DNA from: Rhizomucor pusillus
Lineage: Eukaryota; Mucoromycota; Mucoromycetes; Mucorales; Lichtheimiaceae
Reading direction: 5' to 3'
DNA: 64,000 nt
Assembly: GCA_900175165.2 (NCBI GenBank)
Contig: FWWN02000370.1
Location: 1 to 64,000, forward strand
Part shown: positions 9,994-22,274 of the stretch, piece after piece
How the letters are laid out: the number at the start of each line of letters is the position of its first letter
How positions within the stretch are numbered: position 1 is the first letter of the stretch
The notes under the pieces: model-generated
Databases searched by the model: none
Told to the model about the DNA's origin: nothing
The model's input: the letters and a program-made list of their open reading frames with translations, nothing else
Position numbers and translations under genes: made by a program

Positions 9994-12900
9994 TTACGAG
10001 GATCTTCTATCCAAGAAGTCATAGAAAGCCTTCTGAGGTATCTCGACATTGCCTGAAAACGTAATCAGATCAGATCACTCAAGAGTAATGCAGACGAGAG
10101 GAGCCGTAGATCTTACCAATCATTTTCATACGCTTCTTGCCTTCTTTTTGTTTTTGCAAAAGTTTCATCTTTCGCGAAACGTCGCCGCCATACTGTTGAT
10201 GTTGCAACGCAGTGAGATATACTGCTTCTTCATTAGAGATATACATACTTACGCATTTAGCCGTGACATTTTTTCGCAAAGGTGAGATGCTGTTGCAGCT
10301 TTGCAGTTAGTATTATATGGGTTCAATACATACTTTCTATAAATCACTCACGTTTCTCTAGCGACAACTTTGCCGCCGATAGCAGTTTGGATAACAATCT
10401 CGTAAAGCTGTCTCTGTATGACGCCTTTGAGACGTTTTACCCAGTCTCGGCCGACTTGGTCTACCTGCGACCGATGAAGAATAATAGACAACGCATCCAC
10501 CGGTTTGTGATTTAACAACACAGTCATCTATTATTTACTATATTAGCCACAAGTAGTACCAAGGCTTCAAAGCATATATCACCAACCTTGACTAGATCAC
10601 TCTCTTCGTAGCCAGCATCCTCGTAATCAAAGGATGCATAGCCAGACGATCGGCTCTTGAGTTCATCGTAAAAATCGGTAACTACTTCTGCAAGTGGAAG
10701 CATGTATTTCATCATGACTCTGTTTTCATCCACAAACACATATTCCTTTTGTTCGCCACGCCGAGACTATTGCAACACGTTGCATTAAATTTAAGAAATA
10801 TAAAATATCCAAAGTACCAACTTACGCCACAAAGATCCATCATTTTACCCATGTATTCCTAGCAAATATTCATGGTTAGAGTATCATCAAGCTAGGACTT
10901 TGGCAACTGCAACCTACTTCCGGGAATATCATGGTAGCGAGGACCATCGGTTCTTCGAAGCGCAAGACCTTGAAAGCTCGTTCCTCGTGATCAGGGAATT
11001 CTGAGGGATTGCGGATCGTTTTCACGGTCTTATCCTTATATATGACTGTATTAAAGTGTTGGTCAACCGAAAATAGAGAAGACAGAGAGAGATTATGTCA
11101 CTTATTTGCTTACCTCTGTAAGGCACAGTCGGCTGCGTGACAATGATGTTTGCTTCGTATTCCTAAGCATACAAGGTTAATCGATTTATGTCACAAAAAG
11201 GCTCGTTTGCTTATGCGGATAAATTACATTTTCCAATCGTTGACGGAATACATCCATGTGCAAAGTACCCAAGAATCCTAGACGCCATCCCTGACCGAGA
11301 GCATGACTTTTTAAATTCACATCGTTAGCATGGAGGAATCTCCAGATTTCTGTAAACATCTATTACCTCGTCTCCTTGTGAACCGAGACGCTCGCGTCAT
11401 TCAGAGTAAGCTTCGTGATCGATTCGTCCAAGCGCTTAAAGTCATTTGTATCAACAGGGAAAATACCGGCAAACACCATGGACTGCGCAGGCTGGAAACC
11501 AGGCAGTGCCTCAACATGTTGGCCGACATGGTAGAACGTATCACCCACATGGGCTTCAGACGCCGTCTTCATACCGCAAATGACATAGCCTACTTGCCCA
11601 GCGTGCCTATCCATGATAATAGTTAGTAAAAGTCTTGATAAACTGTATTGTCACGCAAGCCATACAGATAACCGGTTGGAACTTGTTCTGGATGCATAAT
11701 GCCAACCTATAGCATGCATTAATTTCGCGTAATTGTATATGGTGACGATTCAAAATTATGCTTACTTCAGATACTTCGTACTTCGCGTTTGAATGCGCTG
11801 ATGTAATTTTGTCACCCTTCCTAATTTTTCCGTCTACAACGCCTAGCATGCACACGACGCCGACGTACTGGTCGTACCATGAATCGAATAGTAGGGCTCG
11901 AAACGGTTTGTCTATGGATCCAGAAGGACTACCAACCGCAAACATAAGATACTCTGCACGGATACGGCAAACAGATCATGTTTACCTTGGTATCTGTTCT
12001 ATGACTTGGGGTAATATCTTGTCTACATTGAGACCTGTTTTGGCTGATATCTAGTCTTCACTTGTTAGCAGCAATCACTTAGCGTGGGATTGAAAATGCA
12101 TGAATCCATACCTGCAAAATATTGGACGTGTCTAGTTCAAAAGCACTTGCGATCTGTTTTTTGACTCGTCCAGGTTCTGCGCCAGGCAGATCAACCTTAT
12201 TGAGGACCGGAATGATATGCAGATCTTCGCCAAATGCAAGATAAAAGTTGGCGACGGTTTGAGCCTGGATACCCTGTGCAGCATCCACAAGCAAGAGTGT
12301 TCCTTGACATGCTGCTAGTGAGCGCGATACTTCGTAGCTGAAATCCACGTGTCCCTGTATGCAAATACTTTCAGAAGAAGAAGAAGAAGAGCAAGGAAAG
12401 CCGTCAGAACATACCGGAGTATCAATGAGATTCAAGAGGTACTCTTTTCCTTTATACTTGTAAAACATGGAAACTGTCTGCAATATTATCAATCATATAT
12501 ATGTAAATTCAGTGACTAAATATGATTATACGAGAACGATGCTAATGGTTTTACCTGAGCTTTTACTGTAATGCCGCGCTCCCTTTCCACTTTGAGTTTA
12601 TCAAGCACTTGCTTGTTCGAACCCCTCGAGGATATCGTATTCGTCAACTCCAAGAGTCTACGTACATGTTAAATACGCTAAACTTGGAATTGTTTTGATT
12701 TCTAACCTGTCTGCTAGGGTACTTTTTCCATGATCTGTTCTAAACTAGTAAGTTCCAATGTCTCACGTGATCCCATTGTTCTTAAAAAACTTGCCAATAT
12801 GCGCAATGATACTGAAGTTTCGGATATTCTCAGCCGGAAACGATTGCAGATCAATGTTTTTAGCAGGATCTGCTGCTTTCAATTTCTTTGCATGGACCCG

Positions 12901-13099
12901 TTTTATTTTAGTAAACTGTCGTCGGGTGTCGTGATATATTATGTACCTCGGTCGTCGATTTCGATGACCAGCGGATCTGAGCACCGTTGCGAAAACGCTG
13001 GCATGCTTGTTGTTGTGGTCGCAACTGTGCGCAGAATGTGCTCGAGAAGGAGGAGCTCCGAGAACAAGCATGCAAAGCCCAACGGACGCTGCTCAGCAT
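9994..13099 (-). CDS. GUF1: Guf1, mitochondrial LepA/EF4 translation GTPase
   Basis: Guf1 is the mitochondrial form of bacterial LepA (EF4), a ribosome-binding GTPase that supports mitochondrial protein synthesis under stress. I start at the ATG at 13099. It gives an Arg/Ser-rich presequence ([18 protein letters not shown]) fitting mitochondrial import. GTPase motifs follow across exons: IIAHIDHGKSTL (G1), [11 protein letters not shown] (G2 region), [19 protein letters not shown] (G3) and [10 protein letters not shown] (G4). The elongation-factor domains and the LepA-specific C-terminal domain end in [19 protein letters not shown] and stop. About a dozen short introns occur. One (12946-12886) removes an in-frame stop behind the presequence. 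Another splits the G1 motif and has a GC donor (12794-12735). It is divergent from HSP78, also mitochondrial. Confidence 0.93.
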
Positions 13100-13136
13100 G
13101 ACCACCACCTTTCTTAGCAACCCAGGCAGGCAGGCA

Positions 13137-13146
13137 GGAATATTCC
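13137..13146 (+). promoter_or_regulatory. Heat-shock-element-like palindrome
   Basis: gGAAtaTTCc matches two adjoining inverted nGAAn units, the core of a heat shock element. It lies in the 203 bp between the GUF1 and HSP78 start codons. No clear third unit in register is visible (TTTCC follows a few bases away). Hsp78 is known to be heat-induced in yeast, so the position is sensible, but two units alone can occur by chance. Confidence 0.4.
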
Positions 13147-13302
13147 CTCTTTCCAGGTCAGCTGGCGGGTGCTGTCAAAAAGTTACTGCTCCGGAAAAAT
13201 CGTGACTTGCCATTTTGAGCACCGACCGCGCCGAACCCAAACCGCGTGCGAGTAATTACTTGTCAAGCATTATTTCCCTGCTTTTCCACGTTCTTCTCCG
13301 GA

Positions 13303-16300
13303 ATGCTCAGAGCTCAGCGCACGATTGCCACACAAAGCAAAAGTTTAGCGAGACTAGGACGAGCACGTACGAGTTTAGCTCGCAGCAGCGTGTCCCGACA
13401 CCCACTTGCTGCCTCAATACTACTCTCCAGCCGCTCGGCAGCTGTCTACAGTACAAGACGATTCTACAATGGTATGCACGATGTGCATTATATATATGCT
13501 AAATATGATACTCAATGCATGGAATAGGAGGAGGCGGCGGTATGCCACCCGGTGGTTTCCGCTTGAACCCTAATCAGCAACAGCAAGAAGAAAAACCATT
13601 GGAGCAATTTGTAAGAAGGACCACGACACATAGATTCAATGTGCGTTTGCTGATTTATTTTCAACGCGAGGATAGGGTATCGACTTGACGGCTATGGCGG
13701 AAAAGGGCAAACTCGGTAGGAATCATGCATGGGGCAACAACAACCCCGCGTAATGCAATCGGACTTTTTTGGCTCACATTGCATCCCGGAAGATCCGGTT
13801 ATTGGTCGCGACGAGGAGATTCGACGCACAATCGAAGGTAAACATTGAATGCATATTTATTAGTATATATAAGCTAATGTAAGCATATAGTGTATGATTT
13901 TTTACTGGATATCTTAAAAAAACAAGTATGAGCATTTTGTCTGATGGGTAGCTATGTAGACTGTCACGAAGGACAAAGAATAATCCGGTGTTGATCGGTG
14001 AAGCTGGGTAAGTAGTCCTGATATGAAGGGGATGTAAAATCCGCGTTAGTAATGTGCATATTATACCAGCGTGGGTAAAACTGCGATTGCAGAGGTGAGT
14101 TGAGATCACAGTGATTATATCAAGCACGGAGAAGAATAATATGAAGATATAGGGCCTTGCACAACGTATCATTGCAAACGAAGTACCGGAATCTATTCAG
14201 GGCAGACGTGTAATTGCTCTTGATTTGGGCGTAAGTTGAAGCTTTGTGACTATCATTGGTCGTATCTTATCTTAGACTCTTGCTTTAGAGCTTAGTAGCT
14301 GGCGCCAAGTTCCGGTAATTACATAATATATAAAATTCACCTCGATTTGCTGCGTTCTAACGCGTGAATTACTCTAGGGGTGAATTCGAAGATCGTTTAA
14401 AAGGTGTATTGAAAGATGTGACAGAGGCGGAAGGCAACATTATCCTCTTCATTGATGAAATCCACAATCTCCTCGGTCTCGGTAAAGCGGAAGGTGCTAT
14501 GGATGCTGGAAACCTTCTAAAGGTTAGCAATAACCACGTCGATGGAAACCATCACATCACTGACAGTGAAAGTAGCCTGCATTGGCCCGCGGTCAACTAC
14601 GTTGCGTTGGTGCGACTACCATTGATGAGTATCGCAAAGTGAGTGGCTATTGTGGTAATGTGCTGAAAAGGACATGGATTTTAACAAACGCAATCAAAGT
14701 ATATCATGGCGGACCCTGCTCTGGCAAGGCGCTTTCAATCTGTCATGGTAAGTTGTCTCTTTATCGACTCACGCCGTATTCTACAAATAAGCTGATATGA
14801 TTTGGTTAGGTGGAGGAACCAACAGTAAGTACAGTCTTATAGGTATCTAGGAAAGGAAAACTGACTGTGGTCCTCTTTTCGAAAACAACAGGTCCAAGAT
14901 ACGATTTCTATCTTGGTGAGTAACTGAGATAGGTGTTAGAATATGAGGAGGAACTCTTTCTTACAAGCAATGTTACTTCTAGCGAGGCTTGAAAGAACGA
15001 TACGAAGTTCACCACGGTGTTCGGATTGCTGTAAGTTTGTGACAATCAAGATATTTATCTCTGCAGTGTGTGCCTGACTTTATTCAAAGGATTCCGCCTT
15101 GGTAGCTGCAGCGCTTCATTCTCACCGATATATTACCGACAGGTTCGATGAATATCCTGTCGTGATTGTATATCGAAAGGCTTTGCTAACGTTGTTGTAT
15201 CAGATTTCTCCCTGACAAGGCCATCGATTTGGTGGATGAGGCCTGTTCCAAGCTGAGACTGCAGCAAGAAAGCAAACCGGAAGCATTGGAGAACCTTGAT
15301 CGTCAAATTATGACTATCCAGATTGAACTCGAGTCCTTGCGAAAGGAATCCGATACTTTGTCAGTCGAGAGACGTGAGAAGCTCCAATCCGAGCTTGCCG
15401 AAAAGAAGAAGGAGAGCGAGCGCCTGACAGCTATCTGGAATGAAGAGAGGTAGCATTTTATCAGGATTTCTCGCAATCCTCACATGCTTAAAAACAATAT
15501 CTAGACAAAAACTCGAGGAAATCAAAAAGACAAAGGAAGATTTGGAGCAAGCTCGCGTTGAGTTGGAAACGGCACAAAGAGCTGGAAACTTTCAACGAGC
15601 ATCTGAATTGCGCTACGGTGTAATCCCGAGTTTGGAGAAGAAACTGCCAAAGGATACGTAAGTACCGTTCAAATGTATATGCTTATTGTGCTGTATGTAA
15701 CATATAATCATTTTTCTTGGTTAGCGCGGAAGAAGACAATCCAGAATCTTTGATTCACGAACGTGTGACCTCTGATGATATTGCGCGCGTCATCTCCCGA
15801 ATGACCGGTATTCCTGTCCGAGTATGTATGATGAATGCTACGGCCTGTAATGCTCGTCCAGATATTTTAATTAACTGCATTTACATAGAATTTGATGCGT
15901 GGAGAAAGAGAGAAGCTGCTTCACATGGAAGATGTGCTCAGACAGCGCGTCGTCGGCCAGGATGAAGCCATTACGGTAAGACTTTATGCAATTGTCGCTT
16001 GGAAATAGGTATTGATGTAATTTCTATCCTCTAGGCTGTATCCGAAGCTGTTAGGTATGATTAGATCTCAACGGCATTTCGTCCATCATAACGGAATACT
16101 AACGGCTTGCTAGATTGAGCCGTGCTGGACTGCAGAACCCTTCAAGACCAATTGCATCGTTCCTCTTCTTGGGTCCAACCGGCGTTGGCAAGGTATGTGT
16201 GAAATGTTTTTTGCAATGTTGAAATTTTCAATGTCTAATCGTCGAGTATATTAGACCGAGCTCTGCAAAACTATTGCTCAATTCCTTTTTGATACTGAAA

Positions 16301-17332
16301 ATGCTATCGTCCGTGTCGATATGTCAGAATACATGTAAGGTTTCCAGAAACGGTTTAGTAATTAGGCATTGGAAATAACAACTATATCATTATTTCCCAG
16401 GGAGAAGTTCTCGGTTAGTCGTTTGGTTGGATCACCTCCCGGCTACGTTGGTCACGAAGAAGGCGGTGAACTGACTGAGGCCGTGCGTCGTCGTCCATAC
16501 GCAGTTGTCTTGCTCGATGAAATGGAAAAGGCTCACAGAGATGGTAAGGTTCATATGCAGAAATCGAGCACATCAAGTCTCTTGTTTGACAAGAATGTTT
16601 TCTACATAGTTTCCAATTTGCTCCTCCAAGTTCTCGATGATGGTGTTTTGACTGACAGCAAGTATTCTATATATTTTGCGCATATTGTGTCAAGTTATCT
16701 AACATGGATTTTATACAGGCAAAGGACGCAAGATTGATTTCAAGAACACTATCATTATCATGACATCCAACCTGGGCGCTGACGCGCTCGTGACAGATGT
16801 CAACGAAGACGGAACAGTTAGCGCAAGGGCCAAGCAGAGCGTCATGGATGCCGTGCACCGTGCATTCGCCCCGGAATTCGTCAACCGTATCGATGAAATG
16901 GTTATCTTCAACCGCTTGTCGCGAACAGCATTGCGCGATATCGTGGATGTTCGTCTCAAAGAAGTGGAAGACCGCGTTAGTGACCGCCGTATCAAGTTGG
17001 ATGTTGACTTGGCAGCACGCGATTGGCTTGGAGAGCGAGGCTACGATCCAGCCTACGGTGCACGACCTCTGAACCGTTTGATTCAAAAGAAACTCTTGAA
17101 CCCTCTAGCACGTTTGTTGATCGACGGAGGCGTACGAACTGGAGAGACGGCTAGAATTCGAGTCACCGCTCTAACTTCAGGTGAAACTGACTTGGTGGTC
17201 GAGCGGAACCACGAACCTGGCAGCGCTGTCACAGACAACGAGCGCGAGAACGTAGAGGACAAGCACATGGCACCAGTAGGAGACGAGGAAGAAGTTCTGA
17301 AGGATGAAGAAGATAAAAAGAAGGACAAATAG
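13303..17332 (+). CDS. HSP78: Hsp78, mitochondrial ClpB-type AAA+ disaggregase
   Basis: Hsp78 pulls apart protein aggregates in the mitochondrial matrix together with the Hsp70 system. The N-terminus is an Arg/Ser-rich presequence with no Clp_N domain, as usual for Hsp78. The first AAA+ module shows GEAGVGKT (Walker A), ILFIDEIHN (Walker B) and [11 protein letters not shown] coiled-coil middle domain follows near 15229-15660. The second module shows [47 protein letters not shown], and the ClpB C-terminal region ([28 protein letters not shown]). The tail is acidic and Lys-rich. Around 25 short introns split the first four-fifths, while the last exon (from about 16720) is long. In the segment before SRRTKNNPV the frame closes only with a 1-nt exon at 13891. 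The ATG at 13303 is the first Met of the presequence. Confidence 0.95.
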
Positions 17333-18071
17333 AGAAAGAAAGTGCTAGACCCAGACTTTTTTTAGGATACTCACTAGTATCACTCTTTGCAACCAGCAAA
17401 ATGTACAATAAAGATGTAATAGCAATACAGTACAGTATTTCCAAAGTTCTAAGGCACATTGTTGATAATACCATGTCGCATCTAACGAAATCACTTGGCC
17501 GCATGCTAAATAAATGCCTGTTGTCTAATGCAAGGCACTCGCTGCATACTACTGAAGTTAACGAAATCCTTATATAGTGTTTACTAGTAATCTTTGGAAA
17601 CTAAGGGAAAAGACAGTCATTTAAAATTACTGTATTCATCCTGATGGTGCACGTATTGCATACAAAAGAAATGGTCTGAGGTACAGAAATAACTGCATGA
17701 TATATATTGAATTGATTTTACGTTAGTTTGAGAGACCAGTTTGGGGAAATCTTATAAGTAATGCAATGAATGGTATGGGTTAACAAGACGGAAGGAAACC
17801 GGTATTCGACGGCGGCATCCTTCAAGCAGATAACAGTGAGCACGGGCAAAGCTGGTCTTCAGGAACCATGTAAAGACAGAAAAGACGAACAAGGCTAGAA
17901 ATCAGAAGAAGGCAAAAGGTATTCTGGCACAGGAGGCAGAAAAAGGATGGAGTTGCATTACGAAATACTTAAATGGCATGAAAATCAGCTTCAGCCTATA
18001 TTCATATATCTTTTTATACGTTTGAACTATATGGACAACATGCATTCATGTATATTATATCTTTTTTAGGT
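17333..18071. other. Intergenic between convergent HSP78 and SCAMP
   Basis: It holds the 3' ends of both genes, including an AATAAA at 17407-17412 that may serve HSP78. No gene is seen. Confidence 0.5.
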
Positions 18072-19193
18072 TTATCGGCGGCCGTTCCATGCCATGTTGA
18101 TAGCAGCGTCACCGGTGGATCTGCCGATACGACCATAAGCGTCTTCCTTGGCTTCCTTGAATGTATGGCCTGCGGCCTTGTAATGTTTGTACGTTCGAAG
18201 ATATAGAAAGACAGCCAAGACGCCCATGCTGATCCAGCAAATAGCCGCCAGCAATGCAAGGATGCCGGTAATGATATATCCGTCCGTGAATAATGTTACA
18301 ACCAGAATTAACCCAGCACCGCCACTAGAATAAATAACGTCATTAATACATGCAATGCTCGTCCATATATTAATCCGTTATCCTGAGATACTTGCGTGCT
18401 CGGTATACCAACGGCTTTGTAAAAGGTATAAAGTATATGGAATCCGTTGAATACAAAGTAAAAGACTATGCAAAAAGCAGGAATTAACCAATGAATTATT
18501 GTCACATAAAATCACGAAATGATGATTGCACTTACAGTAGTACAAGGATACTTCTTTCATGTACGCATTGTATACCGGTCGATACCACAAGAAGAAACTG
18601 GCCAGGGTGTGCGTGAACATTTCCGTAAGTGCTACGCCCAAATCAGTCGGTGCACTGGTAACAGAAGCTGGATGGGAGAATAGGAGACACAGGCAGGCGA
18701 CAAAGTTGATAACAAGCGTAAGCTCAAATAAGAGCCACTCGCGATACAACCACCAGACTGTCGATTGATGCTCCAGCGGAATCTCGGCGGGTATGTCCAA
18801 ATACATGATGGGGAAACACGGTGGAAAGTTGTTGGCGTGCGGTCGTTGTCGTATATCCAGGTTGGCTTCTCGCGCGGCGAGCTCCCGTTCCTTTTGGCGC
18901 AGGGCTGCTTCTCTAGCTTCTAAATCAGACGAGGAAGGAGAGCCGCTGCCATTGCTCGGTTCTGAAATGAGCGTCTTTGTTGTTGTGCTTTCAGGTGCAA
19001 ACGGGTCCCTGCTGCTGTCAGAGTACTGCTGGAACGAGGTATATTCATCGTGGTGCTGGTGGTGCTGTTTGCTGCTGGGATCAGGCTCAACTTCAAACGT
19101 CTCTTGTTGGGTGGAATTGAGGGCTTGCGTAATAGAAGGGTCCTGGAACGGATTGGCAGGGTCATCAAACGGGCTTGCTTGATGGTGCGCCAT
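18072..19193 (-). CDS. Secretory carrier membrane protein (SCAMP)
   Basis: SCAMPs are four-span membrane proteins of the Golgi, endosome and plasma-membrane recycling routes. The cytosolic N-terminus carries Asn-Pro-Phe and Asp-Pro-Phe motifs (DDPANPFQDP, RDPFAPE) that bind EH-domain endocytic proteins. A Glu/Arg coiled coil (EAREAALRQKERELAAREAN) and the conserved entry to the membrane domain (NNFPPCFPIMYLDIPAEIP) follow. Four hydrophobic spans come next, with YREWLLFELTLVINFVACLC in the first and ISMGVLAVFLYL in the last. The tail YKAAGHTFKEAKEDAYG is typical. Exons are 19193-18536, 18465-18396 and 18324-18072. The first intron has a GTAAGT donor and the second has a GC donor (GCAAGT) required to keep the frame. 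Confidence 0.9.
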
Positions 19194-19537
19194 ATTCGTA
19201 GGAGGAGTAAAGAAGAGAGTGAAGAGAAAGCTTGCTGCTGCCGGAATGGGCCCGCCCTGAATGATGGAATGAGACTTGCCATTTTGAGGAAAGCATTCAA
19301 ACCAAATTGCGATTTAATCACATTAGGCTGTTCTCTTCCAGTCGCTTGTCTCTCTCTTCTACTGTAACCTTGGAAATGAATGAACATTTAAGATATCATT
19401 AACGTCAGGATGCCAATGAAGGTTTGTGTGCCTTTATTGACTTTACATTCTCGAAAAATATGATGATATGGAGTGTTATTATCAAGAACTTTGCATGGTC
19501 GATCAGAAGATGGAGAATGCAAGGTTCGAGCATAAGA
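19194..19537. other. Intergenic, promoter side of SCAMP
   Basis: No gene is recognised. The stretch lies between the SCAMP start codon and the 3' end of the next leftward gene. Confidence 0.4.
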
Positions 19538-20205
19538 TCAGCAGCAAGAGTCTAGAGTGGAAGATGAAGTCTTGACGGGTGCTCCATGCTCGTTGCAGAA
19601 ATCGCCACCAATTTGTCCAAGACCATCTGCTGCTATCTGTGCAAATGTGCTAGCGTCCATCCAATATTTCAGATCGCATACCCTGTGGGACTTATGCTCA
19701 GTTTCAGGAGTCAAGCCGCACTCGAGGGATGTGAAGATTTGCTGATACTCGGATTCCGATGACAAGCATGAATACTTTAGCAGCGTTGGCCCGACCTGGC
19801 TTTCCTCTCCAGGCACTTTTTGGGGCAAATCCCTCATCGCCTCCACATCTTCTCCTCCCTCGCTGTCCGTGTCAACGATAGCGTCCTCTTCTCCAAGTGA
19901 ACATGTTCGAAGTGCTAACTCTTCCAAGGTGGATGCATGGTCTTCCGCGGTCTCATTGGCGTTGCTATCAATTTCGTCGCTCCGGCAGATAATGCTCGCT
20001 TTTGATTTGGCGTTCTCCACTTGCCTTGGTTCTATCGTAGAACTTGCAATTGTAATACGCCTCTTGTTTCTGGATCCATACGCGATATCTCTGCGTGGGA
20101 ATTCTTGCCAATAATTCTTTTTCTACCGTTGGATAGTTGAATTCGGCTCCTTGTAATTTACGAGGAGTTGCAAGAGTGACATACGCTGAAATAGAATAAG
20201 CACAT
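19538..20205 (-). CDS. Unknown 201-aa acidic protein
   Basis: I do not recognise the family. A short first exon (20205-20185, ATG plus six codons) ends at a strong GTATGT donor. A 62-nt intron (20184-20123) ends in CGGTAG, and exon 2 (20122-19538) runs to the stop. This choice gives one uninterrupted frame: a basic start (KKNYWQEFPRRD, RNKRRITI), an acidic middle rich in Glu/Asp (GEEDAIVDTDSEGGEDVE), and a C-terminal part with several Cys and aromatic residues (HRVCDLKYWMDASTFAQ, DGLGQIGGDFCNEHG). A competing frame from 20309 has no ATG and would need an implausible splice, so I rejected it. The start codon is 85 bp from that of the divergent FSAF1-like gene, suggesting a shared promoter. Confidence 0.6.
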
Positions 20206-20290
20206 CCTGCCGAAATTATCGGCCTGGGGAAGTCGTGGCTTTTCAGGTCGCACCTCCTGTTTCTATTCTCGACCGAAACTTTGCATAAAA

Positions 20291-21466
20291 ATGTCGTCGC
20301 TGGCAGCACTTATAAGCAATGTCAAGTCGAACACGGCAAACAATGCAAGACTGCAAAAGAGTCTGGCTATAAAACGCAAAAATAACAGCAGGCAAGTCCA
20401 AGATCACTGCTGTTGTCTTTGTCGTCTTTAATGATCATTAACCGACAATTAACATTTAAACAGTGCCGCTGACGAGAATGCGAAGATACGTAAAAAAGAG
20501 TCAGGTAGTGATCCGGATAGTGTATAGCTGTATCGTCAAAGTTATTGACTTGGTCGTTGTTGTGGGAAAAAATGAACCAGAAAAAGCGAAGCAGCAGACG
20601 ACGACGAACGAGCCGCAAGTAGTTGTTTTCGACGATTCGACCTTACGGAGTCAACCAGCAGAAATCGATAGACATGAGAAGAAGGCATTCATGGTACGGT
20701 ATACGATATGCTGTTAAGCAAAAAGTTAAAACATTCTGATTGTTGATTTGCTTCCAGTCCTCAAAAGTAATCAGAGCACCGCCGGTTACTGCAGCACCAC
20801 CGCCTAAACCTGTATCCAAGAAAGAACAGGAAGATGAAGAGTATGTTCAAATACAAAGATGCTTGAGATGATCTATCTAATGACATCCATGTTTGCTGCA
20901 GAGAGAACGATCGCAAGGATGTAGAACTGAAAGAACTGCTCGCAACAACCAAATTACTGGAAGAATATCGTAAGCAACGATTACGGCAACGTGCGGTACA
21001 ACGCATATCTTAACCCTTCATCCTTGTAAACTAGAAAAGGAAGAAATGACCGGTAAAGAAAAACGACGGCACATGTGGGACAAGTTGGATCAGCTTGGAG
21101 CAAAGGTAACGGAAGCAAGATGATCTCAAACTATAAAGTTATTAACCTACTTGTCTGTTACAGACAAGTAAAAAGCAAAAGCGACCTATAGCCGTCGGAC
21201 TAGGCATGGATGCGAAAAGGAAAGAAAGGGAGCAGAAGAGATTACAAGAAGCCAAGGATACCGGCATGTACGACAAATCACTTCGGCATTTGTATGTCAC
21301 TCCTACGAAGAAGAAGGAACGAGATCGTGATCCTGGCATCACTGGTGGCCTTGGAAAGATGAAGGGCGCAACGTTGTATCTGCGCAAATCAGACATTGAG
21401 CCGAATAATAGTAGTAACCAGCGAAGCAAGAAAGCTCCGCACACTAAAGGATCAAAACGGCGCTAG
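20291..21466 (+). CDS. FSAF1/C1orf131-like (DUF4602) ribosome-assembly protein
   Basis: The C-terminal half resembles the DUF4602 family, whose human member (C1orf131, FSAF1) is part of the small-subunit processome. Visible parts are LLEEYRKQRLRQRA, GMDAKRKEREQKRLQEAKD, MYDKSLRHLYV and then a Gly-containing GGLGKMKGATLYLRKSDI near the end. The whole protein is Lys/Arg-rich and probably nucleolar. Exon 1 (20291-20391) starts with MSSLAALISNVKSNTAN and ends at a GC donor (GCAAGT). The 72-nt intron ends in TTAAACAG. The next small intron has two possible donor/acceptor pairs, so the stretch near 20500-20590 is uncertain. Later exons join cleanly. It shares its promoter region with the unknown gene to the left. 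Similarity was judged by eye; the family call is good but not certain. Confidence 0.65.
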
Positions 21467-22274
21467 ATACCCGATCCTCGCTTTATTAGCATTCATTTGA
21501 AAAAGAGAACAATACATCCAAATTACTGCACATTGTAGTGCCCGTCAAAATGGCATGTGGCGGATATTCAAGTAGCGTGCTATTTCTCGTCAAATCAGAG
21601 GTTTCTATTTCGAGCGTGTCATTCTGTTTGTTGGGCAACATGGACAAGGCGAGTCAAGGTTATTGAAAGAAAGTAGCCTTATGGAAGGTACCATGTGTGT
21701 ATTAAAACCATGACAAACATGCTTTTTTGTCGGAAGCATGGCACACACCATCGAAGGTCAAAGAAAAAGTACGCCAAGGTTTTTTGTCAAATGTCGTCGG
21801 AAAGACATAGTTCAGACCATTTGCAGCGATTTCCGAAGAGACGGCGCACGGACAGTTCAGCAGCAGACTGAACGAAGTTACGGGACCTGAGCAAGGAACA
21901 GAAAAATGTAGCTGCAACAGTGGATATCGGAAAATGTATGCTCTTGAAGACAATGGGCGGCTCGAGGGCGGCGAGGATTGGCAAGGCAGAGGACAGAAAA
22001 AGAGAGATCAAATGTCCTGGGCGTCTCGTTTGGGTTACACAGGCAAGATCAACACCCACCCCCCTCCTCTCCCAGGGCCTTTCTCTCTGGTGCAACCTAC
22101 CACAAAGCACAGTGCGATAACCTTTCCCTACTCCCCTCGCTGCCTTTTCCTTTCTCTCTCTCTTTCTCTTTCTCTTTCGCTTCTTCTCTTTTCTTTCTTT
22201 CTTTCTTCCCCACGTCTCTTTTTTCCCAGCTGTCAGTTCTCTGCTGCCAAACTTTTAGTGCCACAGCTCGGTTA
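21467..22274. other. Intergenic with pyrimidine-rich promoter tract
   Basis: No gene is seen. A C/T-rich tract (22145-22230, runs of CTCTCT and TTTC) precedes the next start codon. Such tracts are common in fungal promoters and 5' leaders. Confidence 0.5.

Noticed and set aside
20000..20030. A GC donor (AAGGCAAGT) in the unknown gene at 19.5-20.2 kb
   Set aside because: It belongs to the rejected frame. In the accepted frame it lies inside continuous coding sequence.
19968..20309. Open frame on the minus strand overlapping the start of the FSAF1-like gene
   Set aside because: It has no ATG and joining it to the rest of the gene needs an intron of about 22-26 nt or a weak GC donor. The short-exon model from 20205 gives a clean ATG, intron and frame.
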